NCBI GenBank assembly: GCA_003008705.1
Contig: PDUO01000003.1
Coordinates: 1,930,793 to 1,994,792 of the forward strand
Length of the DNA: 64,000 nt
Direction of reading: 5' to 3'
DNA from: Pezicula radicicola
Taxonomy: Eukaryota > Ascomycota > Leotiomycetes > Helotiales > Dermateaceae
Of the stretch, positions 1-11,400 are shown piece after piece. The position numbers and the translations under genes are program-made. The notes beneath the pieces are model-generated. The model made no database searches. It had not been told where the DNA came from and worked only from the letters and a program-made list of their open reading frames with translations. Each line of letters begins with the position of its first letter. Within the stretch, counting starts at the first letter, position 1.

Positions 1-897
1 TCAGCCTCCTTAAAAGACGCCAATGCCTTTTGGACATAGGAGTCTATGAAATCATGCACAGTCTTGAGACTAGCCCTAAATTTCTTCTCCGACAGGAATA
101 GTGACAGGAATGGCCCCAGGATATCTCGTATGAGCATTTCCCCCTGCGCGGCATCCAAGGCCTTCGCAAAGCTCGAATTTGCATCGTCATTGTCGTCCTC
201 GCGCAACGAGTCACAGGAAGTCCCGAAGAGCAGATGTGTTGTGGAGTCTACTGTGAGCCGGCAGAATAGATCTTGCAGGTCAATAGTGTCCCCGTTTCGT
301 GGCACCAGTGCGAGGAGATTTTGGATATGTCTCTCGAACATGGGAAGGTTGTCGGATAGGTTCTGGGTGAGGTTTGGACGGAGGAGTTGTCGTGAGCGCT
401 AAATTATATAAACAGTTTTTCTCAATACAGGTCTCAACATCGATGAGAGGACTTGAATTTGCAAATACCTTCCAGGGAGTGCCCTCAGTTGTAAAAATTC
501 CATGTCCTACGAGAGGTCCCAGAAAATGCTGCCTCCTAGGACCCAGCCCAAAATCTGCGAATTTTGAGGACAAAACCGTCTGCACATTGTCCGGCTCAAT
601 TGTTTGAATTTCAGGCATCATCAAAACCTTCATGTTCACAGTAGTGGCATAGTCCTCGTAGATGGTATGATAGCGATCCAGCAGATTTCGGTTCCTCAAA
701 GCGTTTAAACCTCGAATAAGAAAGTCTATTCCGAAGATTGGATCCCAAGCCGGCACTTTGAAGGCAGGTTTGCATCCCAGCTGCTCAGCCTTGCGCCTGC
801 GTTCGCGACGTACAATCAGTTCCTGGATGCTGGCGTAGCAGATAAAGACACAAATTACAATAAAAGGCCACGATTGTATAACAGCAGGCGTCTTCAT
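1..897 (-). CDS. CYP52-like cytochrome P450, N-terminal part (cut by window edge)
   Basis: Partial P450 reading leftward out of the window. Exon 1 is 469-897 (143 codons), then a 70-nt intron (399-468), then exon 2 from 398 to the edge. The N-terminus has a hydrophobic anchor at about residues 9-24 followed by a basic stretch, as in ER-bound P450s. The segment TPWKRSRQLLRP, formed across the splice, is the helix-C signature typical of CYP52 alkane/fatty-acid omega-hydroxylases, and the later run LFGTSCDSL also fits that family. The heme-binding end lies outside the window. Members oxidise terminal carbons of alkyl chains, so this one could hydroxylate the alkyl chain of a polyketide made nearby; that role is inference. 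It shares a long divergent upstream region with the ceramide synthase gene. Confidence 0.88.
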
Positions 898-2834
898 GCT
901 GGGCTACGATGGTGTTGTTTCTCTCGTATACACGAAACGATTGTGGTATAGAACCCGTGACGGACGAGTAAGAGGGAAAAACACGAAATGGAGAACTCTA
1001 GCAGGAGTAAATCACGTAGAGAAGAGTATAATGGGGGAAAGCGGAACACGTCAGTTAACCTAATCAGCTGTTAAACCTCTAACTACAGTCAGTCGTATAG
1101 TACCGCTTATTACGGCTTGTTAATACCTAATAATAGACCACTAATAAAGTATAAAACGTGGTTGTCAAACTTGAACAAATTAAACAATATTTGAAAAGTA
1201 CATAAAAGTATCGTATACAACCCCAGTAACTGATAACGCTGTGCCTCTATAGTACTTGTACAGCTGACAACGGGATTTGACCTAATTCTGGAATTGATAC
1301 TTCAGACTGTATCATTTGACGTAAGAACATTGCTGACTGCTCTCGCAACTACTATTATCTACATGGCGGAAGTGCGGAATCATGTCACCTCTTTGTAGTT
1401 TGAGGTCAATGCTTCTATTGGCCCTGTTGATTTAATTGGTGTATTTATTGTGCAGTACAAAGTATGTCGTTTACTAAACTTGATATTACACAAGTAAGCA
1501 GAGGATTTTCTGTTTATAGAGCCACCCCTCCTGCCCTCGGTACCAAGTAGTCAAAAACCTTATCTCTCCAGGTACAGAATCACCCCTGCCGTATTATTCC
1601 TTGTTGGGTATATGTTTTATAACGGTTAGCAAAGCTCGACTTATCTGGCATTAAAACGTAGCTGCTTTATAATCTGTCTTTAAGGCAGAAAGCCTACAAT
1701 TACAGGCTGCATACCCTATACTTACAGGCTATGTGCCCTATAATTATAGTAGTTGTAAAATAGTATGGGTAAAAAAAAAAGCTGGGCATTATTGAGTATT
1801 ATTAAAAAAATTATAGTGCTGTATCGCCTATATTTCTAGGGCGCATAGCCCATAATTATAGGGTACGTAGCCTGTAGCATAGGGCTTATAGCCTGTAGTT
1901 GTAGGTATGCCCCTACCTGTAATTATAGGGCTTATAAGTAGAAAGATAATAATCTGTACAGGCGTAGATAGCGAGGTCAAAGAAACAACGGCAGATTCGG
2001 GAAAGACCCACACCTCTGCCAAGGAATTCTTCCGTATATTTTACTCCCTCCACCCCCTCTCCCACTTGGCGTAAGCTGGATGTAAACACGGTCGTTTTCC
2101 AGCAGAGGAATCACCCCACCACACCTGTGCCTGTCCGTTACTATACTGTATTGTTGACTTGCGTCCCGTCCCGCATGGTCTGTCCCACTCCCTAACCTTC
2201 GGGTAATATAGTAACCCCCATCGAGTCTCCAAGCTCCGGATAGCCTACGCAACCCCACAAACACTATTGAAATGCAGTCAGAGTAGCACAATTGCGTGAG
2301 AAAATAGAGCGGGGGCGGGGTCACCCACAAAATACCTCCGTAAATTCCACTGATAAGCAAGTGTGTGATACTGTATTGCGCTTGTCTTGCGTAACATTGC
2401 CATATCTCACTGCTGCAGAGCGGGCTAACTTACCAAACGAGCAGACGTATGATAAATTAATTGAGCCTGAGTGCAAACGTAACCCCTCCCAGGAGGCTTT
2501 CAGGGTAACACTTTCTCTGCAGTGAGAATCACACAACCTAATGTACCAGCGTGGCTTAGCACCATCGTATTAGTTGACTTGCAGGAGGGATATCCAGCTT
2601 GTCCCAGATTCTAGGAGCTCCAGACCGAACAACTCCGATAAAAATAGTAGGAGAATTCTGTACGTACTCCCAAAGTTGCAGCTTCCTCATTTTCCCAAAG
2701 CGTCTTCCCTTCGACTTATCCTTTTCTTCTATTTGGCGTAGAGTACTGTATTTACAAAAACTGAAGTCTACAGTGCAGAGCTCATAGTAGTAGATTGCGG
2801 TATTTCCACAACCGAATAGGCCCTGAGGTTTAGA
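898..2834. other. Long intergenic region between two divergent genes, no gene seen
   Basis: About 1.9 kb between the start of the CYP52-like gene and the start of the ceramide synthase gene. Open frames here are short and without recognisable protein character. It must contain both promoters. A degenerate AT-rich repeat lies inside it at about 1690-1935. Confidence 0.6.
1690..1935. repeat. Degenerate short repeat (cctataattatagg-like units)
   Basis: Variants of the words ataattatagg, ggcttatagcc and cctgtaattatag recur many times in both orientations, interrupted by a poly-A run near 1771-1780. The units are partly self-complementary. This looks like decayed low-complexity or transposon-derived DNA; I cannot assign an element family. 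Confidence 0.5.
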
Positions 2835-3963
2835 ATGAGTGTCTCACAACAGAATTCGCAAGACCAGCGAGTCGCACTGAAGATCGGGTCAAAGTCAATT
2901 CCATACTCATCGCCCTTATTCTTCTACGTGGCCGTTGTAGCTGTTTTGGCAGGATACTCAGCCTATCCCTCGGAGTCCAACCCATTGCACTCAGCAATCT
3001 TTCTCTCCTACCCATTACCTGCGAAACCTGAGGCAGGCCCTACACAGTATGGCAAAGGCCCAAAGGATCTCATATTCGTCGCCTTCTACACCATTGTCTT
3101 GTCCGCAGCTCGCGATTTTATCAGCGAGTATGTGGCACGCCCAGTCGCCATCTTCTGGGGCGTGAAAGACGCGGACAAGCAGAGAAAATTCATGGAACAG
3201 TTCTATCCCGCTGCCTACTTCGCCTTTATCTCAGCCTTCGGCCTCTACGTGATGAAACGAACGCCAATGTGGTTCTTTAACATGCCAGGTCTCTTGGAGG
3301 GCTTCCCTCACGAGACGCATGACGCACCCTTTAAGACGTTCTATCTCATCCACTCCGCCAACTGGGTACATCATGCCCTGATAACATTCCTGGGCTTTGA
3401 AACGCGTCGAAAGGATACCATTGTCGTTTACGCCCATCATATTGTAACGTTGTGCGCGATCCCGCTCGTCTACAAATACCATATGACATGGTTTGCGCTT
3501 GCGCTGATTATTCCTCACGACATCTCTGACTCCCTCCTATGCGTAAGTCGAACGAATCTATCTACATAAAACAGAACGAGATACACTTGGCTAAAACAAA
3601 AAATATGTATAGTTGGGCAAATGCATAAGTTACATTGGCCCCAACGCCATCGTCGCATTCCCCTACTTCACCCTCTTCGTCGGCTCGTGGATCTACTTCC
3701 GCCACTGGATCGGCAGCATCACCTTCTGGACCCTACTCACCAAGTACAAGCCTGCCATCACCGCCGCCTACCACTGGGAGGACGAGCAATGGAAGGCAAC
3801 GACTCTTCATGGTGTGGTCGTGGGGCTGTTCGGAATGTTGCAGGTAATGAATGCCTATTGGCTTTATCTCATTCTGGTAGTTGTGGCAAAGGCAGTTTCA
3901 GGCACAATTCCTAAGGATGAGAGGGAGTCGGATGATGAGGAGGACAATGTGAAGGAGGATTAG
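2835..3963 (+). CDS. Lag1/TLC-domain ceramide synthase (sphinganine N-acyltransferase)
   Basis: Multi-pass ER membrane enzyme that N-acylates sphingoid bases with acyl-CoA. Exons 2835-3542 (236 codons) and 3613-3963 give 352 aa; the 70-nt intron keeps the frame exactly. The Lag1 motif is present: a KD followed by the His pair (about H201-H202, in AHHIVT), then HDISD and LGKCISYIG across the splice, and a WIYFRHW segment. The C-terminus is acidic (DERESDDEEDN), as in many fungal Lag1 proteins. All residues normally needed for catalysis appear present. Related genes sit in the fumonisin (FUM17/FUM18) and AAL-toxin clusters, where cluster ceramide synthase gives protection against the product. 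Here the gene is flanked by P450 genes 5.5 kb upstream of a reducing PKS, so a self-protection role is a reasonable inference. It could instead be an ordinary housekeeping paralogue. Confidence 0.9.
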
Positions 3964-4943
3964 CTTAAAGTGTTCAAGGTTGAGGATGTGGATATTTACG
4001 TTTAAGAGATGAGGTTCTGGTAGCACAGCTATGCTGACGATTTCATGGCTCGCTTAATTCATGAATTAAGCGAGCCATGAAGATAGACGTGATCCACATA
4101 TTTAAATACGTATTGATCTTGATAATCTAGACTTTTCATTTTAAGCTCAATATTGCACTGCGGTTCATTTGAGTAATGAACTGGCGGAGTTGAAGTCGAT
4201 GGTATCAAGTTCAAATTCAAAAGTTTTATTATTCACCACTTCCTCCTTTCTTGCTAGCCAGATGTCTATGTTACTGTAATCGTTCGACGGCAATTTTTTT
4301 CGCGCTCGACAAAGGTCTCGAGAAGTCATGATAAGCAAGAGAATAGAGAATCTTCAGCTGCATTCTGTGAACTGCAAACCAACCAATGGCCCGGAGACGC
4401 TGGCGGTTCAGCATGTAGGACTCTCCGAGCCCTTGACGAGTTTCTGTGCCGTACTATGACTTCAATGAATAAATGAATCCGTAAATACCTACATATTCTA
4501 CCTTGTACCCTGGCAGATATTAAGGCACTGATTTTCGCCAAATGTTCCCAACATTGTTGAACATAGCCTCGGATAAAGACCTTGGGCTTCGGGAGGAAGC
4601 AGTGCAAGAAAAGCTGCGGGTATAGTGTAAACTCAATGCAGTAAGAAATTCAATGGAGCGGAATTTTTATGCAGTAAGAACATAAGCTACATTCGTATCC
4701 CTGCGAGTAAGTAGTGACAAATACCCCAAACCTTTCCGTAGTTGTAGAATATCCTGAATCAGGTATCGGTCTCATGCCTAAGTGCTTATCAGCTCAATCA
4801 CCTTCCTATTGTAGCGGTTAGCTATTCCAGGAACTGGGACAACTCGAATGCCCATTTTTTTCAGGAGAGGAGTCGTTCCCATGAGTTCATATCTCATTCT
4901 GCCTCGTTTTTTAGTCTCAACTGTGTAAACCTTTTAGAAAGAT
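3964..4943. other. Intergenic region, no gene seen
   Basis: Contains the 3' end of the ceramide synthase gene and the promoter of the next P450. A perfect 40-bp palindrome lies at 4042-4081. An open frame on the minus strand at 4326-4607 has no recognisable family features and I do not call it. Confidence 0.55.
4042..4081. repeat. Perfect 40-bp palindrome
   Basis: Every base from 4042 to 4081 pairs with its mirror position around the centre 4061/4062; the core reads ttaattcatgaattaa. It starts about 78 bp after the ceramide synthase stop codon, so a transcript reading through would fold into a 20-bp hairpin. It may act in 3'-end formation, be a dimeric regulator site, or be a rearrangement scar; nothing in the sequence decides between these. 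Confidence 0.85.
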
Positions 4944-6893
4944 ATGTTTAGCAATATAGATTTGATCAGTTTGTCGTGGAGTGTGTTTCGAGTCGTGGTG
5001 GAGCTCTGGATGGTTGGTGTTCTGTTTGTAAGTCTCTCCAGTTTATTCCATACTCAATCTCTCGGTTCTTGGTCAAACTGAGAGATACCTCCTTGTGTAG
5101 AGGGGATCAAAAACTGACCAGACTTTATTTTGCGTAAGATTCTCTCAATATGTGTCTACCGAATCACTCTCCATCCATACGCAAGATATCCAGGTCCCTT
5201 CTTAGCCAAATTTACCAATGCATACGCGGCGTATCACTCTTGGAAAGGAGACTTGCATGTTGACATTTGGAGATGTCACCAGCGCTATGGTAAGAAGTCC
5301 AAATATACCTCACGTGCAAGTTTTAAAAGTTAACTCATACAAGGCGATCGGGTTCGTTATGCTCCAGGACGTTTGCTGTTCAATACACCGAAAGCTATGA
5401 AAGGTAGATATTTAATCCTCCATATGATGTCACAGACAAAGATCTTCGTGCTGAAATTATGAGGGAAAAGACATTTACAGTGGTGAAAAAAGCGTTGTGA
5501 AGTCAAGAGCCTATGAAGCGATGATGCACCGCGTTCCCAATACCATCACTCTTCGGGATCGGAAAGAGCATGGTCGTAGACGTAGAGTTCTCGCATTTGG
5601 ATTCTCAGACCAAGCAATCAAGTCTTATGAAGATAAGATTCGAATGATAGTCAAACGATTTTGTACCGCATTAAGTCCGTCATTAGTTGAAGAACAAGCT
5701 CATGGAGGATGGTCAGAGACCAGAAACCTCGCGGACTGGAGTACGTATCAATTACCTTTGAAGTATCTGCTTTCTTGACCTAACGCTTTCTTATTCCAGG
5801 CAACTACGTCTTTTTTGACCTCTCCAACGACATTATCTTTGGTCAAGATTGGAACTCTATTGAAAAGCCAGAAAATCGTTCCATTGTCACCTCTATCCAG
5901 ACATCAAATTTGCGTGGAGGTATCCTTTCAAATGCCGCAGAACTTAAATTCTGGCGACTAGACAAGAAATTATTTCCCACCGCCATCATTGCTCGAAACC
6001 ATTTTATACAGTTTATCAAGGAGACCGTGTATAAGAAAGTTACGCAAATGAAGAAGAAACAGCACCAGCAGGACATAATTTCCACTTTAGTTCGTTCGAA
6101 GGATGAAGATACGGGTACTCGTTTGAGCAACGAAGAACTGGCTGCAGAAACTGCCAACCTCATTTCAGCTGGTATGGAATTTCGAAAATTGAGGTTAAAA
6201 GTATTTGATGCTGACCTGACAACTTATACAGGGTCTGACACATCGTCCACAACACTCGCAGCTATGTTCTTCTACCTCAGCCGATATCCCGAAGCATACG
6301 AAAAGGCATCGAACGAAGTGAGAGGTGTATTTAGATCTTCAGATGATGTCTGTGTGGGGCCAGCGCTTAACTCCTGTGTCTATCTGCGTGCTTGTCTAGA
6401 CGAGTCTCTACGGATGGCGCCTGCTGTCGCGAGTGCTCCGTGGCGCGAAGTCGCAGTAGATGGGGCTCTGATTGATGGCTGTCCCATCCCTGTGGGCTAT
6501 GATGTCGGGATGGGAATATACAGCATTCAGCACAACGACAATTACGTCCTGCAACCATTCACCTTCATGCCTGAGCGTTGGCTGGTCAACTCCACGACAT
6601 CAAGTACACAAGAGAGTGTTGATCGAGCTCGCTCAGTTTTTGCTCCTTTCAGTGTGGGACCACGCAGTTGTATTGGGAAAAGCTTGGCAACTGCCGAGTT
6701 GATGTTCATTATGGCAACAGTCCTCACCACATTTGACTTCAGGAAGCCTGAAGGGCCTGAAAGCTTGATTGGCGAAGGGTCGCCTGTTGCACCATATGGC
6801 CGGCATAGGAAGGAAGAGTATCAGCTCATTGACCATGTCATCTGTGCCAAAGAAGGACCTATGTTACAATTTCGAAAAAGAGAACGCAATTAA
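4944..6893 (+). CDS. Cytochrome P450, fungal secondary-metabolism type (CYP65-like)
   Basis: Six exons (4944-5027, 5139-5289, 5344-5403, 5471-5740, 5800-6171, 6232-6893) join in frame to 532 aa, normal for a microsomal P450. An N-terminal hydrophobic anchor (SVFRVVVELWMVGVLF) leads to the proline hinge HPYARYPGPF. Next come YGDRVRYAPGRLLFNTPKA, the I-helix GSDTSSTTL, the ExxR motif (E370 and R373, in DESLRMAP) and the heme loop FSVGPRSCIG with Cys459. Overall it resembles the fungal P450 group containing trichothecene C-15 hydroxylases; substrate unknown. It lies between the ceramide synthase and the PKS on the same strand and is probably a tailoring oxidase of the same pathway. Confidence 0.92.
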
Positions 6894-8403
6894 TGGGCTT
6901 ATGGGGCCTGGAGCATAAGCCTGATTGTCAAAGTTATTTACCGTACGAATTGGTTATAAGAGATCATTTTAAATAACTATCTATTCGGACATAAGAGATA
7001 GAGTTGAGTAGAGGGTTGAATAGCTTACTTGATTTAAATAAACCATTTAATTTGAATAATTTGGTTGCCTCACTTCGTAATCAGAATGATCTCTTATAAC
7101 CCAATTTGTACTATACTTCATAGATCGAACGATGTGCTGATGATTTATAAGGAACAACTTAATGGTCCGAATGAAGTCCATCAGAACATTTAGGGAAAGA
7201 ATATGCCACATTCGAAGTCCCATTTCTAATTCTCAGATTAGACAGACCGGTGGTTAAGTTGATTGCTATCCAATGTAGCTAAAATAAAAGATTTAAAGAT
7301 TCTATCTGCCGTACACATCTTCTTTCTCGTTTCTACTTCTACCTAACCAGCATGATCACTTGATCATATTTTGAACTTAAACAACTTCTCCATACTGTAC
7401 TGCATACCGAGGTAGAGCTACAGGTCGGTGACTTTCATATCAGTTCTGTCTGCCAAAACTGAGCGTGGTACAGTTGGTGCTGGTCTTCAAGCTTCTCGTT
7501 CTGAGATTAAACATTTCAACCGTTGGAAACTCCATTAAAGGACCCAGGATATAGCCCATCGCCAATCAATTAATATTCATCTAAGTCTCGATATGAGGAT
7601 GTTTCAACTGGTTTCTACACGCGTGACTGTATATTTTATGAGTTGGAGCACTTATGGTAACAAATTTCCTTATAATCATCCTTCTCTTCATCGATTATAT
7701 CACAAATTAAAATACTAGAAATCATGTAATTTGGCATAATTAAGCTCTCTAATTACAAGACACTATTATTCGATTTACAACGGCAAGCCGCCTATTTGTA
7801 ATTATGCAAGTCCGAGGGAATAGGAAACTCTCCTGCAGCCTGCATGCGGGCGGCGGGCCCAACATGTCAATTGAGATGGACACGCAATGTACTGACGATC
7901 TTGCGAGTAACACATTTCCGCTACCAAGAATTAGGGCTTTAGTGTATGCAATGCATCCCTCCATGTATGCAACAAGGTACCCATGTCGTTACTAAAAAGT
8001 GACTGACGTCTGCCGCATTCAGTTAACGAAGTTACCCACACAAGTAAGAATTTAGTGTAAAAGTAGACATAAGAATAAATTCGGTGACAATACCGTTTGA
8101 GGAAATAACCTCACCTGGTGCTAAAAAAATGATAGCTAGAATAAAGGTATCATACCTATTACTACTACACGGACTTGAATGTCTTAATCACACACCTTTA
8201 TGCATAGATATGAGATAATCCCAATTGAGCTGAGGCGCAAAACACATCTTACATTTTAAAATAGAAGGTAACATATGAAATATCTTGGAGGCTTGAATAC
8301 ACATCATACATCACTATATGAAGCTGAGAAAAAAGTTCGTGTACAGTTCTATGGGCACAAGATCGCAGCAGAGTCAATAGAAAATCAATAAATATCAACA
8401 CCA
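6894..8403. other. Intergenic region upstream of the PKS, no gene seen
   Basis: About 1.5 kb of AT-rich non-coding DNA holding the PKS promoter. A short inverted-repeat element lies near its left end. No tRNA, no convincing frame and no clear CGG-N-CCG regulator site were found by eye. Confidence 0.55.
6943..7111. mobile_element. Candidate MITE with about 28-bp terminal inverted repeats
   Basis: The left arm (6943-6970) begins gtacgaattgg and continues ttataagagatcatt. The right arm (7083-7111), reverse-complemented, begins gtacaaattggg and continues with the same ttataagagatcatt. The arms differ by one indel and about two substitutions. The 112-bp interior is AT-rich and non-coding. Size and structure fit a miniature inverted-repeat transposable element. 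A target-site duplication is not clear, since the arm ends are themselves gtac. It sits 50 bp after the P450 stop codon. Confidence 0.6.
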
Positions 8404-11400
8404 ATGTCTTCTAGCAATGGAACGTCACGTGCGCCCACTAGTACTGCCATCGCCATCGTTGGCATGAGCTGCAGGTTTCCTGGGGGAGCAACAAGCCCTG
8501 AGAAACTATGGCAGTTATGCATCAATGCTAAGAGTGCTTGGAGCGAAATCCCACCAGATAGATGGAATAAGAAGGCTTTCTACCATCCTGACGGAGGCAG
8601 GACGGGAACAGTAAGGAGTGATCATCTGTTCAGATATATTATTATACTGACACTTGAAAAGACGAATGTTCGCGGTGGCCACTTCCTTTCACAAGATGTC
8701 GCTCTATTTGATGCCCCTTTTTTTAATGTTTCTATGGAGGAGGCCAAGGTATGTTTGACAACCATTTTCTTTCAAAATAGCGAGATATTGACCGTTAAAA
8801 TTAGGCCATGGACCCTCAACTACGACTACAGCTTGAGACGTGCTACGAAGCGATAGAAAATGGTAAGAAATGGGAGCTTCTGGCCATAAAACTACGACGC
8901 TAACGGCTTTGAAATAGCTGGCATACCTTTAGACCAGATAGCAGGTTCTAAGACCGCAGTCTTTTCCGGCATCTTCACTAGAGACTACACCGAAAGCATG
9001 CTTCGCGACATTGAGACCCTACCGAGATACTATGTCACCGGTACTGGCACAGCAATGCTTGCCAATCGTGTATCATACTTCTTCGACCTTAAAGGTCCGA
9101 GCCTGACAGTCGATACGGGGTGTTCGACTAGTCTTGTGGCGCTACATCTTGCTTGTCAGAGCATTCGCGCTGGAGAATCCGAAGCTGCTCTTGTTGGTGG
9201 GTCGAATATAATACTTAATCCGGATTTGCCCATTACCTTGAGCAATATGGGGTAAGACGATCCCTGGCCATCGAATTAATAGTTCCGAGATTTACTTAAA
9301 GTTACATCTTAGGTTTCTATCCTCAGAAGGCCGCTCATACGCCTTTGACCACAGAGCAGCTGGCTACGGCCGAGGTGAAGGAGTGGCATGCATTGTCATC
9401 AAACCACTGGAAAAGGCGTTAAGGGACGGCGACTACATTCACTCTATCATTCGTCAGACCGCAGTGAACTCAGATGGAAAAACAGACGGCATCACACAGC
9501 CGAGTGCAGTTGCTCATGAGCGTCTGATCCGCTATGCCTATAATGAAGCCAATTTGGATCCCTATGATACCGATTATGTTGAAGCTCACGGCACTGGGAC
9601 ACAAGCTGGAGATCCTCTGGAATTGAAAGCCGTGAATTCCGTATTTGGAAGCACTAGAACGGATAGTAACCCGGTGTACGTTGGCTCCGTCAAAACCAAT
9701 GTGGGCCACCTGGAAGCAGCAAGTGGTCTTGCGGGCGTCATTAAAGCCTCCCTGGCTATGCAGAACGGGATCATACCGCCGAACATTAATTTTGAGAAGG
9801 TTAGCGACAAGATCCCGCTGGAAAAGTATCATCTGAAGGTAGGCTTTATCATTTCCAAGGTTTTCAGTATACACGATGGCTAATCTAGCGCAGATTCCAC
9901 TGCAGCCAACGCCGTGGCCTACGAAAAAAGGACCTAGGCGGGCGTCAGTGAATAGTTTGGGATATGGAGGTACCAACGCACACGTGATTCTGGAGGATGC
10001 GAGTAGGCTGAACCAACGACCGAAAAGACATGTAAAAGGAATCGTCAACGGAACCTCGAATGGAATCACCAACGGAATCTCGAATGGGATCACTAACGGA
10101 ACCACGAATGGAATCGCTAATGGGCTAAGCAGTGATACCCCCAACGAATTCTTGAATGGAACATTAAATGGAAATTCTCATGGAATCATCAATGGTATGA
10201 ATGACGCCGCAAACGGAGTCGTCAATGGTCATCTAGCCTCAAAGTGGCGTATCTTCCCATTCAGCGCTAAAGACGAAGAATCCCTTCAAGATACAATTAC
10301 CAACACACGCAGTTACCTCGAAAGCCACAAAGACAAAGATTCGATAGATGAAGCAGGATTCCTTGACAACCTCGCATACACTCTATGCCAACGGCGCTCA
10401 GCCTTCCGATGGATGCAAGCCTTTCCCGCACACTCACTCGACGGACTCATATCGGCCCTGGGAAGTCGTAAGCCGGTATCTAGCATACGGCGGCGCACAG
10501 AATCTCCTCGTATAGGCTTCGTCTTCACGGGCCAGGGCGCACAGTGGCATGCCATGGGTCGTGAACTTCTACTTGCCTTTCCCATCTTCAAGCGGACTTT
10601 ACAACAAGCTGATTTATTTTTGAAAACTCAAGGATGTCCATGGTCGTTAATTGAAGAGTTGAATCGGGATGCGGAGACGACACAGGTCAATTCCGCCACT
10701 GTTGGCCAGCCGTTGTGCACAGCTATTCAGATTGGTTTAGTCAAACTCCTGGAATCTTGGGGTATTTGTCCTACAGCCGTTACGGGACATTCTAGTGGTG
10801 AAATCGCCTCTGCCTTTGCCGCTGGAGCTTTGAGTCTCGAATCTGCTATGTTGGCTGCTTATCATCGAGGGGCTATTGCGGAGAGGAGTGCAAACCTGTC
10901 TGGAATATCAGGGGGGATGATTGCAGTTGGGCTCTCACGCAACGGCGTCATGGAGTACATTGAACGTTTGACGACAGGTAAGGTTGTCGTTGCATGTGTC
11001 AATAGTCCCTCGAATGTGACTGTGTCCGGCGACCTGGCCGCGATTGAGGAAATTCAAAAACTGCTCGACGCAGACGGGGTTTTTGCCCGGCGGCTGAAGG
11101 TCAATACAGCGTACCACTCCCATCACATGCTTCTAGCCGTGGACGGCTACCTTGACCAACTCAGCGGAATGGAGACGGCGAAGAAGATGTCGTCTGATAT
11201 TCTCTGCGTCTCTTCGGTCACTGGTATGCCGGTTCACTCTGCTAAAGAGCTCGGTCCGTCGTACTGGGTACAGAACGCGGTTCAGCCGGTTCTCTTCAGC
11301 GATGCGCTCACATGCCTGTGTCGAGGAGGTGCACCAAATGAGGATGCTCAGCAGGTTGAGGCTTTTGTCGATGTTTTGATTGAGATTGGACCTCATGGAG

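Noticed and set aside
1977..2540. Overlapping open frames in the left intergenic region
   Set aside because: Short frames with no family features and no supporting splice structure; likely chance.
4326..4607. 93-codon open frame on the minus strand after the ceramide synthase gene
   Set aside because: No recognisable domain, odd composition, in intergenic DNA; indistinguishable from chance.
9470..10144. 224-codon frame on the minus strand inside the PKS gene
   Set aside because: It is the antisense shadow of the PKS Asn-Gly repeat and KS domain; the repeat creates a long hydrophobic antisense frame with no family features.
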